A program made the translations under genes and the position numbers. The notes beneath the pieces were generated by a model, which worked only from the letters and a program-made list of their open reading frames with translations, was not told the origin of the DNA and ran no database searches. A stretch of DNA of 64,000 bases from Tetradesmus obliquus (taxonomy: Eukaryota > Chlorophyta > Chlorophyceae > Sphaeropleales > Scenedesmaceae): positions 2,037,501-2,101,500 of the forward strand of contig CP126204.1 of NCBI GenBank assembly GCA_030272155.1, read 5' to 3'. The first letter of the stretch is position 1; each line of letters starts with the position of its first letter. Positions 19,695 to 31,700 of this stretch are shown piece after piece.

Positions 19695-22364
19695 CACGTG
19701 GCATGGTGCGCACGGGTGCAGTGGTGCTGTCACTGCAGGGTCCAGTCGAGATGGAGCTGCTTGTTGCGCAGGTGAGTGTCTGGATGCCATAGTACCATAC
19801 AATGTCACTGAAACCTCATCTTGTTTGTCCTGTTGCCTATGAAACTTATGCAGCTCTGCAAGATAAGTTGGGGTGCCCTCAGACGGCGCAGCCATTCATA
19901 TGTTTGCACCTTGCCTGCTTGTACTGCTACCGCAGGGCTGCCGGCCGCTAGGCGAAGCCGTGTACAGCATAGACAAGCTGGCGGGTCATAGCAGCGTGGT
20001 GCTGCCGCTGCTGCTGCTGCTGCTGCTGCTGCTGACACCTTTGCTGCTGCTGCTGCTGCTGCTGCTGCCGCTGCTGCTGCCGCAGGGCTGCCGGCCGCTG
20101 AGCGAAGCCGTGTACAGCATAGACAAGCTGGCGGGCCACAGCAGCGTGGTACTAGGCCTGCGGGATGCAGCAGGGAGGGAAGTAAGCCCAGTGGAGGCAC
20201 TGCAGCGGGAACTGCAGCAGGTGAGCCCGAAACTTGAGCTGGACACAGGGAGCATTCTTGCAATGGTCAGCTTTGCGTGCGGTATGCCATGCACTGCACG
20301 TAGACACATATACGTGGCGGTTGTGGCATTCGCCTGCGCTGTAGGCCGCCACCAGCAAGCAGAAGTTGCTACAGCTGCTGGCCAACATAGCACGTTGCCT
20401 CTTCCTAGTAATGTTGTCATTGAACCGTGCACCGCATTTGTTGCATTGTCATTCACCTGCGCTGCTGTCGCAGGCCGGCACCAGCAAGCGGGAGCTGCTG
20501 CAGCTGCTGGCCAACATAGCACGTTGCCTCTTGCTAGTAACATTGCCATCGAACTGTCCACCACATTCATTGCATTGCCATCGCCTGCGCTGCTGTCGCA
20601 GACTGCCACCAGCAAGCAGGAGCTGCTGCAGCTGCTTGCCAACATAGCACATTGCCTCTTCCTAGTAACATTGTCATCGAACCATCCACCGCATTCATTG
20701 CGTTGCCGTCCGCCTGCTGTCGCAGGCCGCCACCAGCAAACAGGAGCTGCTGCAGCTGCTGGCCAACATGGCGCTGGGGCTCTGCCCAGAGACACTGAGA
20801 GCAGCAGACGGCCCGCAGCCTGAGGCTCAGGACTTCCTGATAAGAGGCATGGCCATTGATAAGGCTGGCTTCATGGTGGTGGGCGATGCTGTGCGGGTGG
20901 GGCAGCGCGTACGCTTCATGGTGAGTGTGTGATTCTGCATGTTTGACCATGTTTGACCATGATTGACCAGCTAAGCAATGCTGCACCTGGGCTGGGGTGC
21001 ATGGTGGTGGGGGATGCTGTGCGGGTGGGGCAGCGCGTACGGAAGTGTTTGACCAAGTTTGACCATGTTTGACCAGCCAGGTGATGCTGCCCTGAGGCCG
21101 GCTTCATGGTGGTGGGCGATGCTGTGCGGGTGGGGCAGCGCGTACGCTTCATGGTGAGTGTGCGATGCTTCTTTTCACCACAACATAACGGGTGGGGTGG
21201 ACAGTAGCTGTTGCGGCAATGTGAGGCTTCATGGTGGTGGGGGATGCTGTGCGCGTGGGGCAGCGCGTGCGCTTCATGGTGAGTGTGCAATTCTGCCTAG
21301 TTGACCAGGTTTGACCATGGTTGACCATGGTTGACCAGCCAAGTGATGCTGCATTGAAGGCTGGGGTGCATGGTGGTGGGCGATGCTGTGCGGGTGGGGC
21401 AGCGCATGCGCTTCATGGTAAGCGCAAGCTGCCTGTTTGATCATGTTTTACCGTGGTTGACCATGTTTGACCAGCCAAGTGATGCTGCTTTGAAGGCTGG
21501 GGTGCATGGGGTCAGGGATGCTGTGCGGCTGGGGCAGCGTGTGTGCTTCATGGTGAGCCAAAGCTGCCTAACCATGGTTCGACCATGGTTGACAAGGTTC
21601 TGACCAGCCACGGCTGTTGGTGGATGACACCTACATGCAGACGCATCAAGTGCACTCCCTGCTCTGCTGCTGCCGCTGCTGCTGTCAGGTGCGTGACAGG
21701 GCAGGTGCGCAGCAGGACCTTGCAAGCCACTGCATGGCATACAAGCGGCGGCAGCTGGCAGCAGCACTGTCAGGCCCAGACGCCAGCAGCAGCAGCAGCA
21801 GCAGCAGAGGCCAGGCATTTGGCATGCTGCTGTTCAGCTGCAACGGGCGCGGCATGAACCTGTACGATGAGCCTAGCTATGACAGCAGGACACTTGCGAG
21901 CTACATCCCTGTGCCTTGCGGCGGCTTCATGTGCAATGGTGAGTGCAGTGGGCCTGCTGCCGGGCATTGTGTGCGGTCTCTGCAGCCTCATAAGTGCTGA
22001 GTAATTAAAATTTTTGAGGTGTCAGCCAACCTGGCGGCATGGAGCTGCACTTGACGATCAATGGGACTGTCAGTGAGTGCCGTTGACCTGCATTGGAAGG
22101 CGTATTTACTTCAACTGATTTGTACAGCGTCCTGCAAGCCATGCTCAAGTCACTCCATGTGCGCTGCTGACTGCCTGACCTGCAGGAGAGCTTGGCAGTG
22201 TTGGCGGCACTACACACTTGCACGGCTTCACTTGCGCAACAGCAGTGCTGAGGGCAGCAGCTCCCAGCAGCAGCAGCAGCAGCAGCGGCGGCGACAGTGC
22301 TGGCAGCAGCAGCGGCAGCAGCGCTGACGGCGGCAGCGGTGGCAGCAGCGGTAGCGCCGAGTGA
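17723..22364 (+). CDS. FIST and FIST_C domain protein
   Basis: Exons 17723-18097, 18401-18539, 18912-19064, 19569-19771, 20086-20220, 20726-20920, 21689-21938 and 22186-22364 give 542 residues with exact phases. The start at 17723 gives a transit-like N-terminus (MLPSLQGEVTFG..ARRLRPHVVRA); the frame upstream lacks ATG. The FIST part spans about 60-290 (INLDLAIEEAV, ELAIVFLSSAY, HTFGSTGYGVIG, LADPEFSKLTE, NKIGGLVSAG). FIST_C spans about 330-510 and ends with LLFSCNGRGMNLY, GGFMCNGELGSVGGTTHLHG. FIST domains are proposed ligand-binding sensor modules in bacteria and in FBXO22; no F-box is seen here. The C-terminus is a Ser/Gly tail. Possible TGTAA signals lie at 22395 and 22448. The introns are rich in duplicated exon edges. 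Confidence 0.88.
19188..19331 (+). repeat. complete duplicate of FIST exon 3, candidate alternative exon
   Basis: It lies between exon 3 (18912-19064) and exon 4. It is flanked by an acceptor (AACAGCAG) and a donor (ATCG|GTGAGG). It is 144 nt, a multiple of three with the same entry and exit phase as exon 3 (153 nt). It stays open throughout: GPADGSRLGVQLHSTHPSS.., against DAPPQEWAQLLGVQLQSTHP.. in exon 3. Differences after the first third are few and mostly mild. Confidence 0.8.
19936..20002 (+). repeat. copy of FIST exon 5 acceptor edge
   Basis: GGCTGCCGGCCGCTAGGCGA follows CGCAG here, as in the real exon at 20086. The copy runs 67 bp and then enters (CTG)n that leads directly into the real acceptor. 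Confidence 0.85.
20345..20770 (+). repeat. four tandem units around the FIST exon 6 acceptor
   Basis: Copies of GCCGCCACCAGCAAGCAGGA begin at 20345, 20474 and 20602 before the real exon at 20726, spaced 129, 128 and 124 bp. Each unit includes about 45 bp of exon and 80 bp of intron (TAGCACGTTGCCTCTTCC..). Substitutions accumulate, and one copy has TAG instead of CAG at the acceptor. Confidence 0.9.
20866..21552 (+). repeat. six tandem copies of the FIST exon 6 donor edge
   Basis: The real end (GGCTTCATGGTGGTGGGCGA..CGCTTCATG|GTGAGTG, to 20920) recurs ending near 21041, 21153, 21278, 21417 and 21552. Between them is intron made of TTGACCATGGTTGACCAGCC-like repeats. Several copies keep a GTGAGT or GTAAGC donor. 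Confidence 0.92.
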
Positions 22365-23729
22365 CCGAGTTCAGCAGCAGATGCTGTTGTCATTTGTAAA
22401 GCATGCTGTTGTCCTCTTTCAGCTCTGTGTACATCTGTGTGTTGCATTGTAAAAAGGCCGAACGCTGTGTTTTGCTTGATCGGTGATATGAGCATTACAA
22501 GTGACGGCAATTGCAAGCTATCTGGCCGCAATGGATTTTGCTGGCCGCTGTTGACAGACTCATGCTAAGCGTCAGAAGCAAGCAGCTGTATAACAATCAA
22601 CACAACCATTGCTTGATGACTGCTGGCTAGCCATGGCACTCGGCAGCTGGCAGTGCTGGCGTAACCAGCATATACAACAAGGATTGCCCAAAACAGCAAC
22701 ATGCTGGTTCTGCGACAACTTGACATGTCCATGGTACTGCACAACAGCTGTGCATACTATGTGCACACTAGTAGTGTGCCAGTACAGCCGCAGGCCCACC
22801 CATGGAAATGACAAAGAACTCAAATAGCGGCTGCAACATCCCAAAAGCCGTCTGGACTGTGCATGCCATGCAGCTGCGGCAGTTGAGCTTGCATGCGGGT
22901 GGCATGCAGCGCTCCTTGGCTAGCGGAGATCAAACATCAAACATTTGCACGCAGCCTGCGGCACCGCCTGGCAGGGCTGTGTCTTAAACCTTTCTGCGCT
23001 GTCATGAAACCTTTCTGCGCTGTCATGAAACTTTTTGCCGCATGTGTGGAGGGCACAGACGGGTGCCGTGGCCGCAGCACACAGACCACCACAGCTAGGG
23101 CCACATGTACACACATTGCAGTGGCTGAAACTCAGGCTGCTGTGCTGTGAGGCGCAGGAGGCGCAATGATACAGCCACATTCACATTCTTCGACGCCTGT
23201 ACACTGCTGCTGCTGTTGTAGGTACGCCTGACGTAAATATGGCCGGCCGCCGCTGCTGGTGCTGCTGCCAGCATATTCAAAAGAATGTACTGCCAATTGT
23301 GCTGCTGCTGCTGCTGCTTTATAACATGGTTGTGCTGCCGCAAACATCCCTCAGAAAGCAAAGAGACACCATCCGCCCTGCTGCTACTGCTGCTACTGCT
23401 GCTGCTGCTTATATCATGGTTGGTGCTGGAGGGTCCCTGCAGGCATCCCCAAGTAAGAAGAAGCAGCAGCAGAAACACGAGCTCAGCGCATCAGCCACTT
23501 TGGGAGCTCCTGCAGCAAGCACTCAGATTATGCAGGTTACCCTTCCGTACAAGCATGCTGTAGGTATGCTACAGTCGCATGACATCGTAGCTGACAGCAG
23601 ACCCTCGTCACCCCCTGCCAACAAGTTCAACTGCCCACAGCAGCAGACACACCCATGCTCAAAACCAACCCCCTTGCACAAAACGGTCCCCTTCCATCCC
23701 ACTGCTCAAGTTCACACCCGACTTCACAC
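22365..23729. other. 3' region of FIST and of the SnoaL gene, no other gene recognised
   Basis: 22365-22500 is likely FIST 3' UTR. A 24-bp tandem duplication (CCTTTCTGCGCTGTCATGAA) lies near 22988-23035. From about 23440 to 23729 the plus strand is A/C-rich, as expected for a minus-strand 3' UTR. A plus-strand open frame from 23239 crosses antisense into the SnoaL gene and is not believed. Confidence 0.4.
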
Positions 23730-25050
23730 TCACATGATGAAGTTCCGGACCGCGAACTTCCACTCGCCGTTCTCGTTGACCAGCTTGTCCTCTATCATGC
23801 CAGCAGCCAGCAGCACCGGAGGGTTCTGCGCCTTATGCAGCAGCCGGTACGCTGTCACTTTGGCTGCACGCAAGCCATCTGGCTCGACCACTATGTTGCA
23901 CGTGAGGTGGCGGTTGCCTGCAGCACACATAAGTTGCGAACGCAAAGCACATGAGCAGCCGGTATGCTGTCACCTTTGCTGCACGGAGGCCATCTGGCTC
24001 AACCACTATGTTGCACGTAACGTGGTGGTTGGCCGCAGCACACATAAATTGCGAATGCAGAGCACATGAGTAGCCAATACGCTGTCACCATGGCTGCCCG
24101 TAGGCCACCTGGCTCTAGCACTATGTTGCATGTGAGGTGGCGGCTGCCTGCAGCAGTGACAGCGTAAATCGGCAGAGCACTTGCGCCATGTGGTTCTTCG
24201 CACTGTCGAAGTACTCCGGGATTGGCTGCGCGCCTTTGACTGCGCTGCTGCCAAACCTGGAAGTCCCAAATCTCGCCCGCACAACCCCGCACACCTGCTG
24301 CCGCACACTATTGATATTCCAGGACGGGCTGCGTACCTCTGACTGTGCTGCTGCTCAACTCCGGAAACCCAAAACTCGCAGCCACAGCCCCACCCACCTG
24401 CTGCCATCTGTTTCACACTTTGAAAGTACTCCAGGATCGGCTGCACGCCTTTGACTGCCCTCAGGGGCACTTTGGGATTGCTCATGTCAATGTTGACAAC
24501 GGCATCGCTGCTAAAAAAAGAGCCCAGCCTCTCCTGCTGCCCCAGGTTGAGCACCTGGTCAAACCTGCGGTCAAACATGGTGTTACACGCATGTTACATC
24601 TGTTGCGTGGAGAAGCAATGCTTAGCATGCACGTTTTGAGAGGAGGGCATCCACGCAAAAGGGACTCTGCAGAGAACAGATGCGTAGTATTGCGATGACG
24701 GTGAAAATGGGAGCAGCTGCACACAACACTCATATGAGCCAACACACTTCAGCTGCTGATGACGCATCAAGCAGCATGCTGTCCTCTGGAAGCACACCTG
24801 CACCAGGGCAACAGCTGCTGCATGCATGCGCACCCTGTTGCTGTGCCACAGCTGCAGAGTCGCTGCTGCTTCTTACTATGTTATGTTTTATAAATTCTAT
24901 CGCTCTGGTGCTGTCTGCTGCAGCCTGAGCCCCATACCTATGGCAAACTTCCATGATTTCAAACTTGTCTTCTGTTGACAGCTCATAGCTGGTGTGGTTG
25001 AAGTGTGGCGGGTTGGGGCTTGTGCTGTAGCGGCATACAGCGCCCTGCAT
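23730..25050 (-). CDS. SnoaL-like domain protein
   Basis: Three exons: 25050-24938, 24564-24398 and 23917-23730. Phases close, giving 155 residues. It reads YELSTEDKFEIMEVCHR|FDQVLN..RLGSFFSSDAVVNIDM, then GVQPILEYFQ, then NRHLTCNIVVEPDGLRAAK and GMIEDKLVNENGEWKFAVRN. This order (N-terminal helix, DAVV strand, H..NIVVE strand, closing ED.L....G.WKF) is the SnoaL/NTF2-like alpha+beta fold of polyketide cyclases, dehydratases and many uncharacterised proteins. No substrate can be assigned. The length is typical of a stand-alone domain. The start ATG is plausible but not proven. Both introns carry copies of the neighbouring exon edges. Confidence 0.75.
23953..24160 (-). repeat. two copies of the SnoaL exon 3 acceptor edge
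   Basis: The exon 3 start (minus strand CAACCGCCACCTCACGTGCA.., 23917 downward) is repeated at about 24042-23953 and 24160-24069, spacing about 115 bp, with rising divergence. Confidence 0.85.
24206..24352 (-). repeat. two copies of the SnoaL exon 2 donor edge
   Basis: The exon 2 end (minus strand, GGCGTGCAGCCGATCCTGGA..) recurs with changes near 24352-24290 and 24260-24206. These copies are more diverged than the exon 3 copies. Confidence 0.7.
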
Positions 25051-25966
25051 GCGTAAAATGGCGTTGCAGATGGCTCAGGCAGGAAGTAAGCCCATGGCTG
25101 CACACAGCTGCTGATGTAGCTCCACTGTGTCACTGCTACTGCTGCAGCACTGGCACTGCAACTGTGCCAAGGAATCACGGGCAGGGCTAAGAGCAAAATC
25201 ATACTAAGCATGTAAGGTATTCCATGACTCCATGTGATGGCTCTGAGCGAGAGGAGCAGCTGCATTCAGCCCTAGTGCTGTATCGAAGCTGTGCTACTCC
25301 GGAACAGCTCACCCTGCGGCTGCTGACCACCCCGAGCACGCGTATGGCTGAAGGAGCCACGCTCCGAGACGCATAGATCATGGTGCTTCGCTGACAACGC
25401 CCTGCAAGCATCATTGATGTGGTTTCGATGTTGATGCTGCTGTCTTGCACGCGTTCCCTGGTGTTAGACGCAAATCTGGCTTGCTTACGGCTCTCTGTCA
25501 AACGTTTTGTTCACGTTCACCGGTTGATCAAGCTGTGACAGTCGCTAGGCCGTTGCAGCTTTAACTTCCTCCCGCCCTCCACGCACACGAACCCTTGCAA
25601 TACGTCGATGACTATTTTGCGGTCCCTCTTGGACCGTACAAGCGTGTTCAAGAGCGCATAATCAGGTGCCTGATCACAGGAGGCGGCACGTCAACTTGGC
25701 ACACCATGCTCTCGTAATTTTGAAGCAGCATCACCAGAAACTGCCGCACCGTGGTGCAAGCCTCCGTCTTGCTGTTACCGCCTGCACAAAATTCAATGAT
25801 CACGACACAATAATGCTGACGCAACACCAGCGCCACTGCTGCTGCCATGTACTGCTGGCTGCAACAGCAGTACCAGCAACTTTACGGCATTAAGAACCAC
25901 AACATTTTGCAACGCCTACTGCCAGCTGCCTACTAAAATCAAGAAACTCCTAAAGCTAGATGCTGG
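25051..25966. other. intergenic between SnoaL start and PDX2 end
   Basis: No gene recognised. 25270-25660 is CAG-poor and AT-richer and likely holds the SnoaL promoter. The part next to 25967 should be the PDX2 3' UTR. Confidence 0.4.
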
Positions 25967-28353
25967 TCACTGCCTAGACAGGAACGCCTGCCCATACACT
26001 GGCAAGTCCGCAGGTCGAGTGCCCTTCACTTGCTGCTGCTCAAGGGCTGCTGCCGCTGCTGCATCGTCAGCGTCCTGCTTGTTTTGCCGCACCATGTCCA
26101 CAAACAGCTGGTGCCTGCACAGCCAACAGCAGAGCAGGATATGCACAGCAGCACAGGCAGCTTCTCAATGCTGCCGCATGTGGACACCGCCTGCAATGAG
26201 AAGCAACAAGATGCCCTTATGCAGGCTCTGGTTTGTTCGCAATCTGGCAAACCACCCAGCCGGAATTCAACACAACTGCAGCACTGAGCTTCGAGACACG
26301 GCACCCTGCAACAGGCTGCCTTACTAATAAGAGCCATGCACTTCGCTCAACTGCTTCAGCCGTGCATGGCACATCACAGTGCAGTGGCACCAGGCTTTTC
26401 CTACAGCAGTTGTGATCCCACACTCACCACCGCAGGTCCTTGGTCAGCTCTGGGTGGAAGGCTGTAGCCAGCAGCGGGCCCTGCCGTACTGCTACTGCCA
26501 CGCTGCTGCGGCCGTTCTGCGCTGCTGACTCCTCCGGCCGCAGCTGATACTCGGCAAGCACCTCCACCTGCAGCAGCAGCAGCAGGAGCAGCAGCAGCAG
26601 CACGCAGCAACAGGACAAGTGACACCACTGCACGCATGAACAGGTACAGCGCTGCAGGCAAGAGAACCCTGATACATACCAGCGCAAAGTACCCCGGGCC
26701 ATCAGGGCAGTTGGCAAGCAGCACCTCATCCTGCAGGAAGGGCCTGCAGCCACATTGTGGCTGCATCTGTGTGCGCCACCCTCTTGCTGCTGCGCAAACA
26801 CTCCCATATGCTGCAGCTGCCGAGCCATCTGCTGCTCTGTGGCTACTCCCATACTGCATGTGCATGTGCAAGTCATCAACCTGAACACCCACCTGGGGCC
26901 CTGCCTCAACCACGGCTGGCGCCCGAATGAACACCGCACGGAACTTGTCATCGCCGCCGTACTGCGTCAGCGCCTGGTGAGCTGGCAGCGGCGCCTCAAA
27001 GCTGTTGATCTGCGCGCCAAAGAAGTTGCGGGACACGCAGATGTCCAGCCCACCAAGCAGCGCCTGCCCACCCTTCTTCATGCCTGCAGGCAGGCACAAG
27101 GGAAACAGTGTGAGCCCCATATGGGGTTTGTCGTGTCGCGTAAAAGAGTATGAATCCAGCACTGCTGTCATGCCCTATACATTACCCATTGACAGTGCTT
27201 GCGGGCATGCATGCGTTCCCTGCACCTACTCATGCGTCTCCTGCAAGCAGGTCCGGTTCCTGCAAGCGCTGGTCGCTTCCTGCAAGCGCTGGCCGTTTCC
27301 TGCAAGTTCCTGCAAGCCGCTCACCCTCTGCACGCTCTGCCAGGAAGATCATGCCGGCGCAGGTGCCCCACACCGGCTTGCCTGCTTTGGCAAAGCCCTG
27401 CAGCTCAGGTATGAGGCCCCACTTCTCCGCAACCAGCGCCATGGTGGTGCTCTCGCCGCCTGCAGCACAAACATGAGCACAGAACTCAGGTGCATAACCC
27501 CTTGCAAAGCTTTCAAGCTCAGGGATAATCCCCAACTTTTCAGCGACCAGCGGCATCAGCTGCTGCACACAGCCAGGCCGTTGGCAGCACACTTGGGCTG
27601 ATCAGGCCTGAGCTGCGTGTGAAACCTTTCCGCGCTACTAATAGATAACACTGTACAGCACTGCCAGCAGCCATCCGCTGCCAGCCCGCCGGCAGCCCAC
27701 CTGGGATGATCAGGCCTGCCACTCCTGCAAGCTCCTCCTTGGTGCGCACCTCTGCCACTGCCACGCCGGGGATCTGCGCCAGCAGCGCCATGTGCTCACG
27801 GAAGGAGCCCTGCAGCGCCAGCACGCCTGCAGTAGGGGTGAAAAAAGGGGAAAAGGCAGGAGAAATCAAAAAGGAGCAAGGAAGTGTCAGGCATGGCTGA
27901 GGTAGAGCTGTTGCGTAGGTGCGGCTTAGGTGAGGCTGTGAGCAGGTTGTGAGTTGCTGAGTGCATGAAGCGAATAACTGCAGGATGTGCAAGTAATGTG
28001 TTGTGTGTGTCAGGCTGGGGTGGTGTGGCATGACAAGCTGTTTCAGCAGGTAAAATCCACAGTTGAATGCTGGCATGCCGTTTAATAGATGCATCGTGAT
28101 CCATCGCAGATGCTGCTGCTGCTTTAAGATGCAATTGGTGGTGTGCAGCTGCTGCTGCCAGCCAGCTGGCACCTTGTGTGGTGCTGCTGCACAGCTGCAC
28201 TGCTGCAACAGCCCTAGTTGGTTACCAGTCTCCAAAACGCTTTGCCAGCCATCTTGCTTATTAGTGTAGCAAAGCAAATAGCGTCTGCTGCGCTGCATGT
28301 CTTTTTGACCCACCTATGCGCACAGGCTTTGCCTCTGGCTGCGTGGTGGTCAT
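25967..28353 (-). CDS. PDX2: pyridoxal 5'-phosphate synthase glutaminase subunit PDX2
   Basis: Seven exons: 28353-28314, 27826-27701, 27459-27325, 27083-26893, 26730-26680, 26567-26428 and 26114-25967. All phases close, giving 276 residues. It reads [76 protein letters not shown] and [20 protein letters not shown]. The class I glutamine amidotransferase triad is Cys89, His219 and Glu221. The enzyme releases ammonia from glutamine and passes it to PDX1, which makes PLP (vitamin B6) from ribose 5-phosphate and glyceraldehyde 3-phosphate. PDX1 is not in this window. A C-terminal extension to [12 protein letters not shown] resembles plant PDX2. No transit peptide is seen, so cytosolic. It shares a 367-bp divergent promoter with the pyrophosphatase gene. 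Confidence 0.93.
27497..27608 (-). repeat. PDX2 segment duplication: exon 2 end plus exon 3 start
   Basis: 27497-27560 is a diverged copy of part of exon 3 (27393-27459 region; AACCAGCGCCATG versus GACCAGCGGCATC). 27576-27608 copies the exon 2 donor side (CTGGGATGATCAGGCCTG versus TTGGGCTGATCAGGCCTG). One duplication of the intron with both flanks would explain it. Confidence 0.65.
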
Positions 28354-28720
28354 GCTGAAGTAGTTGATGGAGTGTTTCTGCTGTTGCTACAAACTGAAAA
28401 GAAATATTAACCGTTAAACGTCAAGCCAGCTGCAACTTGCAGGCAGTGAATGCTTGGCTTGTCAGGCTCGGTGCAGTGCAAGGCAGGGAAACATGCACAG
28501 CTGTGAAGTTGAGACCAACGCACGTGTGCATAAAGCAGCTTTAGAACACTGTTGCACAAGGCTTCAGAGCCAATTGATGAAGTTCAGCTGCCGAGTGGGT
28601 TACTCGGGCTCAGTTGCCAAAGTCCTGCCAGACAGCTGAGTTCAATTGGCGCTCCGATCCCCGTCGCAAGCACCTTTCACCAGTTGGTACCTTTCAGAAC
28701 CGTCTGAAAAGGTCATCAAA
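28354..28720. promoter_or_regulatory. divergent promoter between PDX2 and pyrophosphatase
   Basis: 367 bp between opposing start codons, fairly CAG-poor, especially 28560-28715. No clear TATA box seen. Confidence 0.5.
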
Positions 28721-31700
28721 ATGGCAGCAGCACTGCGTGGTGCCGTTGTGCGTGCAGCACCTTTCCAGCAGGTGCGTCAATTGCTGCAGCTTGATGCAGT
28801 AGCATTTTTATACGTTTGTTAAATAGCTTCCATCGGCTGTAGGCAGTGCATGCAGCTCACGTGTGGCAGATCCCGCTCACTGCACTTCTCGATTGTCTAC
28901 CTGCAGGTGCGCAAGCTTGCTTGCCCTGCTGTCGGCCGCTCTGTGAGGCCTGCAGTGGCAGTGCGCTCCGTGGCCACCAAGGCCCCTGAGGTCGCTCACT
29001 ACAGCAACGAGGAGATCGTGAGTGCCACAGCAGCAGCACTACAGCCTTCCTCAGCTGCAGCAGCTGAACACTGAATCGTCGTTCACGCAGCTGCAATCGG
29101 TCGTTGACAGTGATGTGATGGATTGTTCCTGGTGCATGCAAGTGCTGCAGCTGTAGCTGTATGATGTTGCATGTCATGTGTGCTGCACATGGCAAGCCAC
29201 GAACGCAATCGCCAGCACTCACATTGACCGCGCATTAGCATGCATTCAGTTGCAATCATCAACGGTTAGTACCAGCAGAGGCAGCTGCAGCTGGCCTGCA
29301 GCTGTGGCAGCACCAGGCTCACATCACCCACTGCTGCCGCAGATGCCGTGTGCCACTAGCAGTGGTACTCAGCGTCAGCAAGTGCTAGGCTGATTGCTAT
29401 GCGCAGGCCAGCACGAAACATGATGAACATGATGAACATGAGTTTCAGACTAACAATATATGTGGTGTGCTGCTGCAGGGCCCCAAGGAGACCTTGGAGT
29501 ACCGCATTGCCTTTAAGCAGAATGGTGAGCTGCAGCAGCAGCAACGGCAGGCTAGGACAGTAGAGGCAGCTGCTGCAGTTTCGCATCAGGCGGGTGGCAG
29601 ATGCCCAGATGACCCTCAATGCATCCTCATCGCAACAGAGGAGGCTGTGCTGTTGTGCAACCATTGCAAACAGCAGTGCTGCAGCTGTGGTATCTTCTAT
29701 CTGCCGCTCCCAAACTCACATCAAGTCTAGCATTCTCCTACGCGCTCCTCAAACTCCTCTCCTGCTGCTGACCTGTTCATGCTGACCAACAGACAAGGTC
29801 ATCTCCTGCTGGCACGAGATCCCGCTGTGGGCTGGCAAGCCATGCAACTGAACAACTCTGCTGCTGCTGCTGCTGCTGCTGCCGCAGACAAGGTCATCTC
29901 CTGCTGGCACGAGATCCCTCTATGGGCTGGCGAGGACGAGCTGCACTTCATCTGCGAGATCCCCAAGGAGACCAGCGCCAAGATGGAGGTGGCCACGGTG
30001 AGGATGATAAGGTCTCATATATGTTGGTAACACTGACATTGTTTTGATGTTATAAATGACACTTCTATTTATCATAAACCATTGGCAAGCCTTCCTGCGT
30101 TTTCTCTTGATGCAAAGGCACATTGATGTCCTGATTCATGCGCTGCAGGATGAGCCCGGCATGCCCATCAAACACGATATCAAGAATGTCCAGCCATGCT
30201 CATTTTTCGATGCGCAGTTATATCCACCAATGACTTCATCTTTTGCATTTATGCGCCGCAGGACGAGCCCAGCACGCCCATCAAGCAGGACACCAAGAAG
30301 GGCAAGCACGACTGACCCATCAATACTTGCCAATGCAACACACCATATTCAACATGCATTGTCTCAGTAATGTGCGCTGCAGGACGAGCCCAGCCTGCCC
30401 ATCAAGCAGGACACCAAGAAGGGCAAGCCGTGCTCCAGGAATCAATGCCATGACACACTCACCAATGACTCAATTTATTGCATTGACGCACCGCAGGACG
30501 AGCCCAGCACTCCCATCAAGCAGGACACCAAGAAGGGCAAGCTGCGCTTCTACCCCTACAACATCAACTGGAACTACGGCCTGCTGCCGCAGACCTGGGA
30601 GGACCCCAGCCACAAGAACGAGGACCTGGGCGGCGTGGCGGTGAGCGCTGCTGCTGATGCTGCTGATGCTGCTGCACATGGGTTTGGGAATGTTGCAAAC
30701 CTGGATGTTGCGTGTGCTGGCTTTGTGGTTGTGGCTGTGTTGTGAAAAGCGCCGCTGCTGCAGCGCCGCTGCAGGTCAGTGTGCCTCTGTGCAGTTTCGT
30801 GGCTATGATGTGGTGTTGAGTGTGGTACTGTAGTGGTGTGGCGGTCAGCGGCTTGTTACTGCTTTGGTAATGTTACCAGTGCAGCCAGGTGTTGATTCAC
30901 ACCCCCCAGTGAAAGAAACCTCAATCACACACACAAATGTCAGACCAACCATATGGTGATCTCCTACCGGAGTTCTGCAAGTTTGAGGGGAGCTCTCTTT
31001 GCAGCTATGCAGCACACTGCTGCTGTGTTTCTATCAATATCTATGTTAGATGCATGTCTGTAGTTGCAATGGAGTGCCGGATTGCATGTTGAATGCCTCG
31101 CGTTTCATTTCAGCAGCCGTTCTCCCCGATGAAATTATCTCAATCACACACACTATCCTGTCAGACCAACTCGTGGTGATCTCCTACCGGTGTTCTGCAA
31201 GTTTGAGGGGTTGCCATCACACATCAAAAGCATGCATTATGTTATGTTGTTATCAAGTGGGGCTGGCACACTGCCCTACTTGATAACAACATAACTAAAT
31301 GCGTGCTGCATGCCCCGCGCAAGGAGATGTTACCCGGTGGACGCCGTGGAGGACACCCTCGTGGCTTCACCTTACCTTGCTGTTGTTGTTGCATCGATAC
31401 GCAATACATCTGCAGGGTGACAACGACGCCGTGGATGTGGGGCGCTGACAATGGCAAGGCCGCTGTATTGCTGCTGCTGCTGCGCAGGGTGACAACGACC
31501 CCGTTGACGTGGTGGAGATTGGCTCCGCGCAGCTCAAGATGGGCGGCGTGTACCGCGTGAAGCCGCTGGGCGTGTACGCCATGATCGATGATGGCGAGCT
31601 GGACTGGAAGGTCATCGCCATCAACAGCGCCGACCCCAAGGCAGCAGCAGTCAACAGCCTGGAGGACGTGGAGAGGTGGGTGGCGTGGCGCTGTGCGCCT

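Noticed and set aside
23239-24069. 276-codon plus-strand frame
   Set aside because: Antisense to the SnoaL exons and their decoy copies; low-complexity, no domain.
26019-26327. Cys-rich plus-strand frame opposite PDX2 exon 7
   Set aside because: Shadow of the minus-strand exon, which completes PDX2 with the [10 protein letters not shown] motif.
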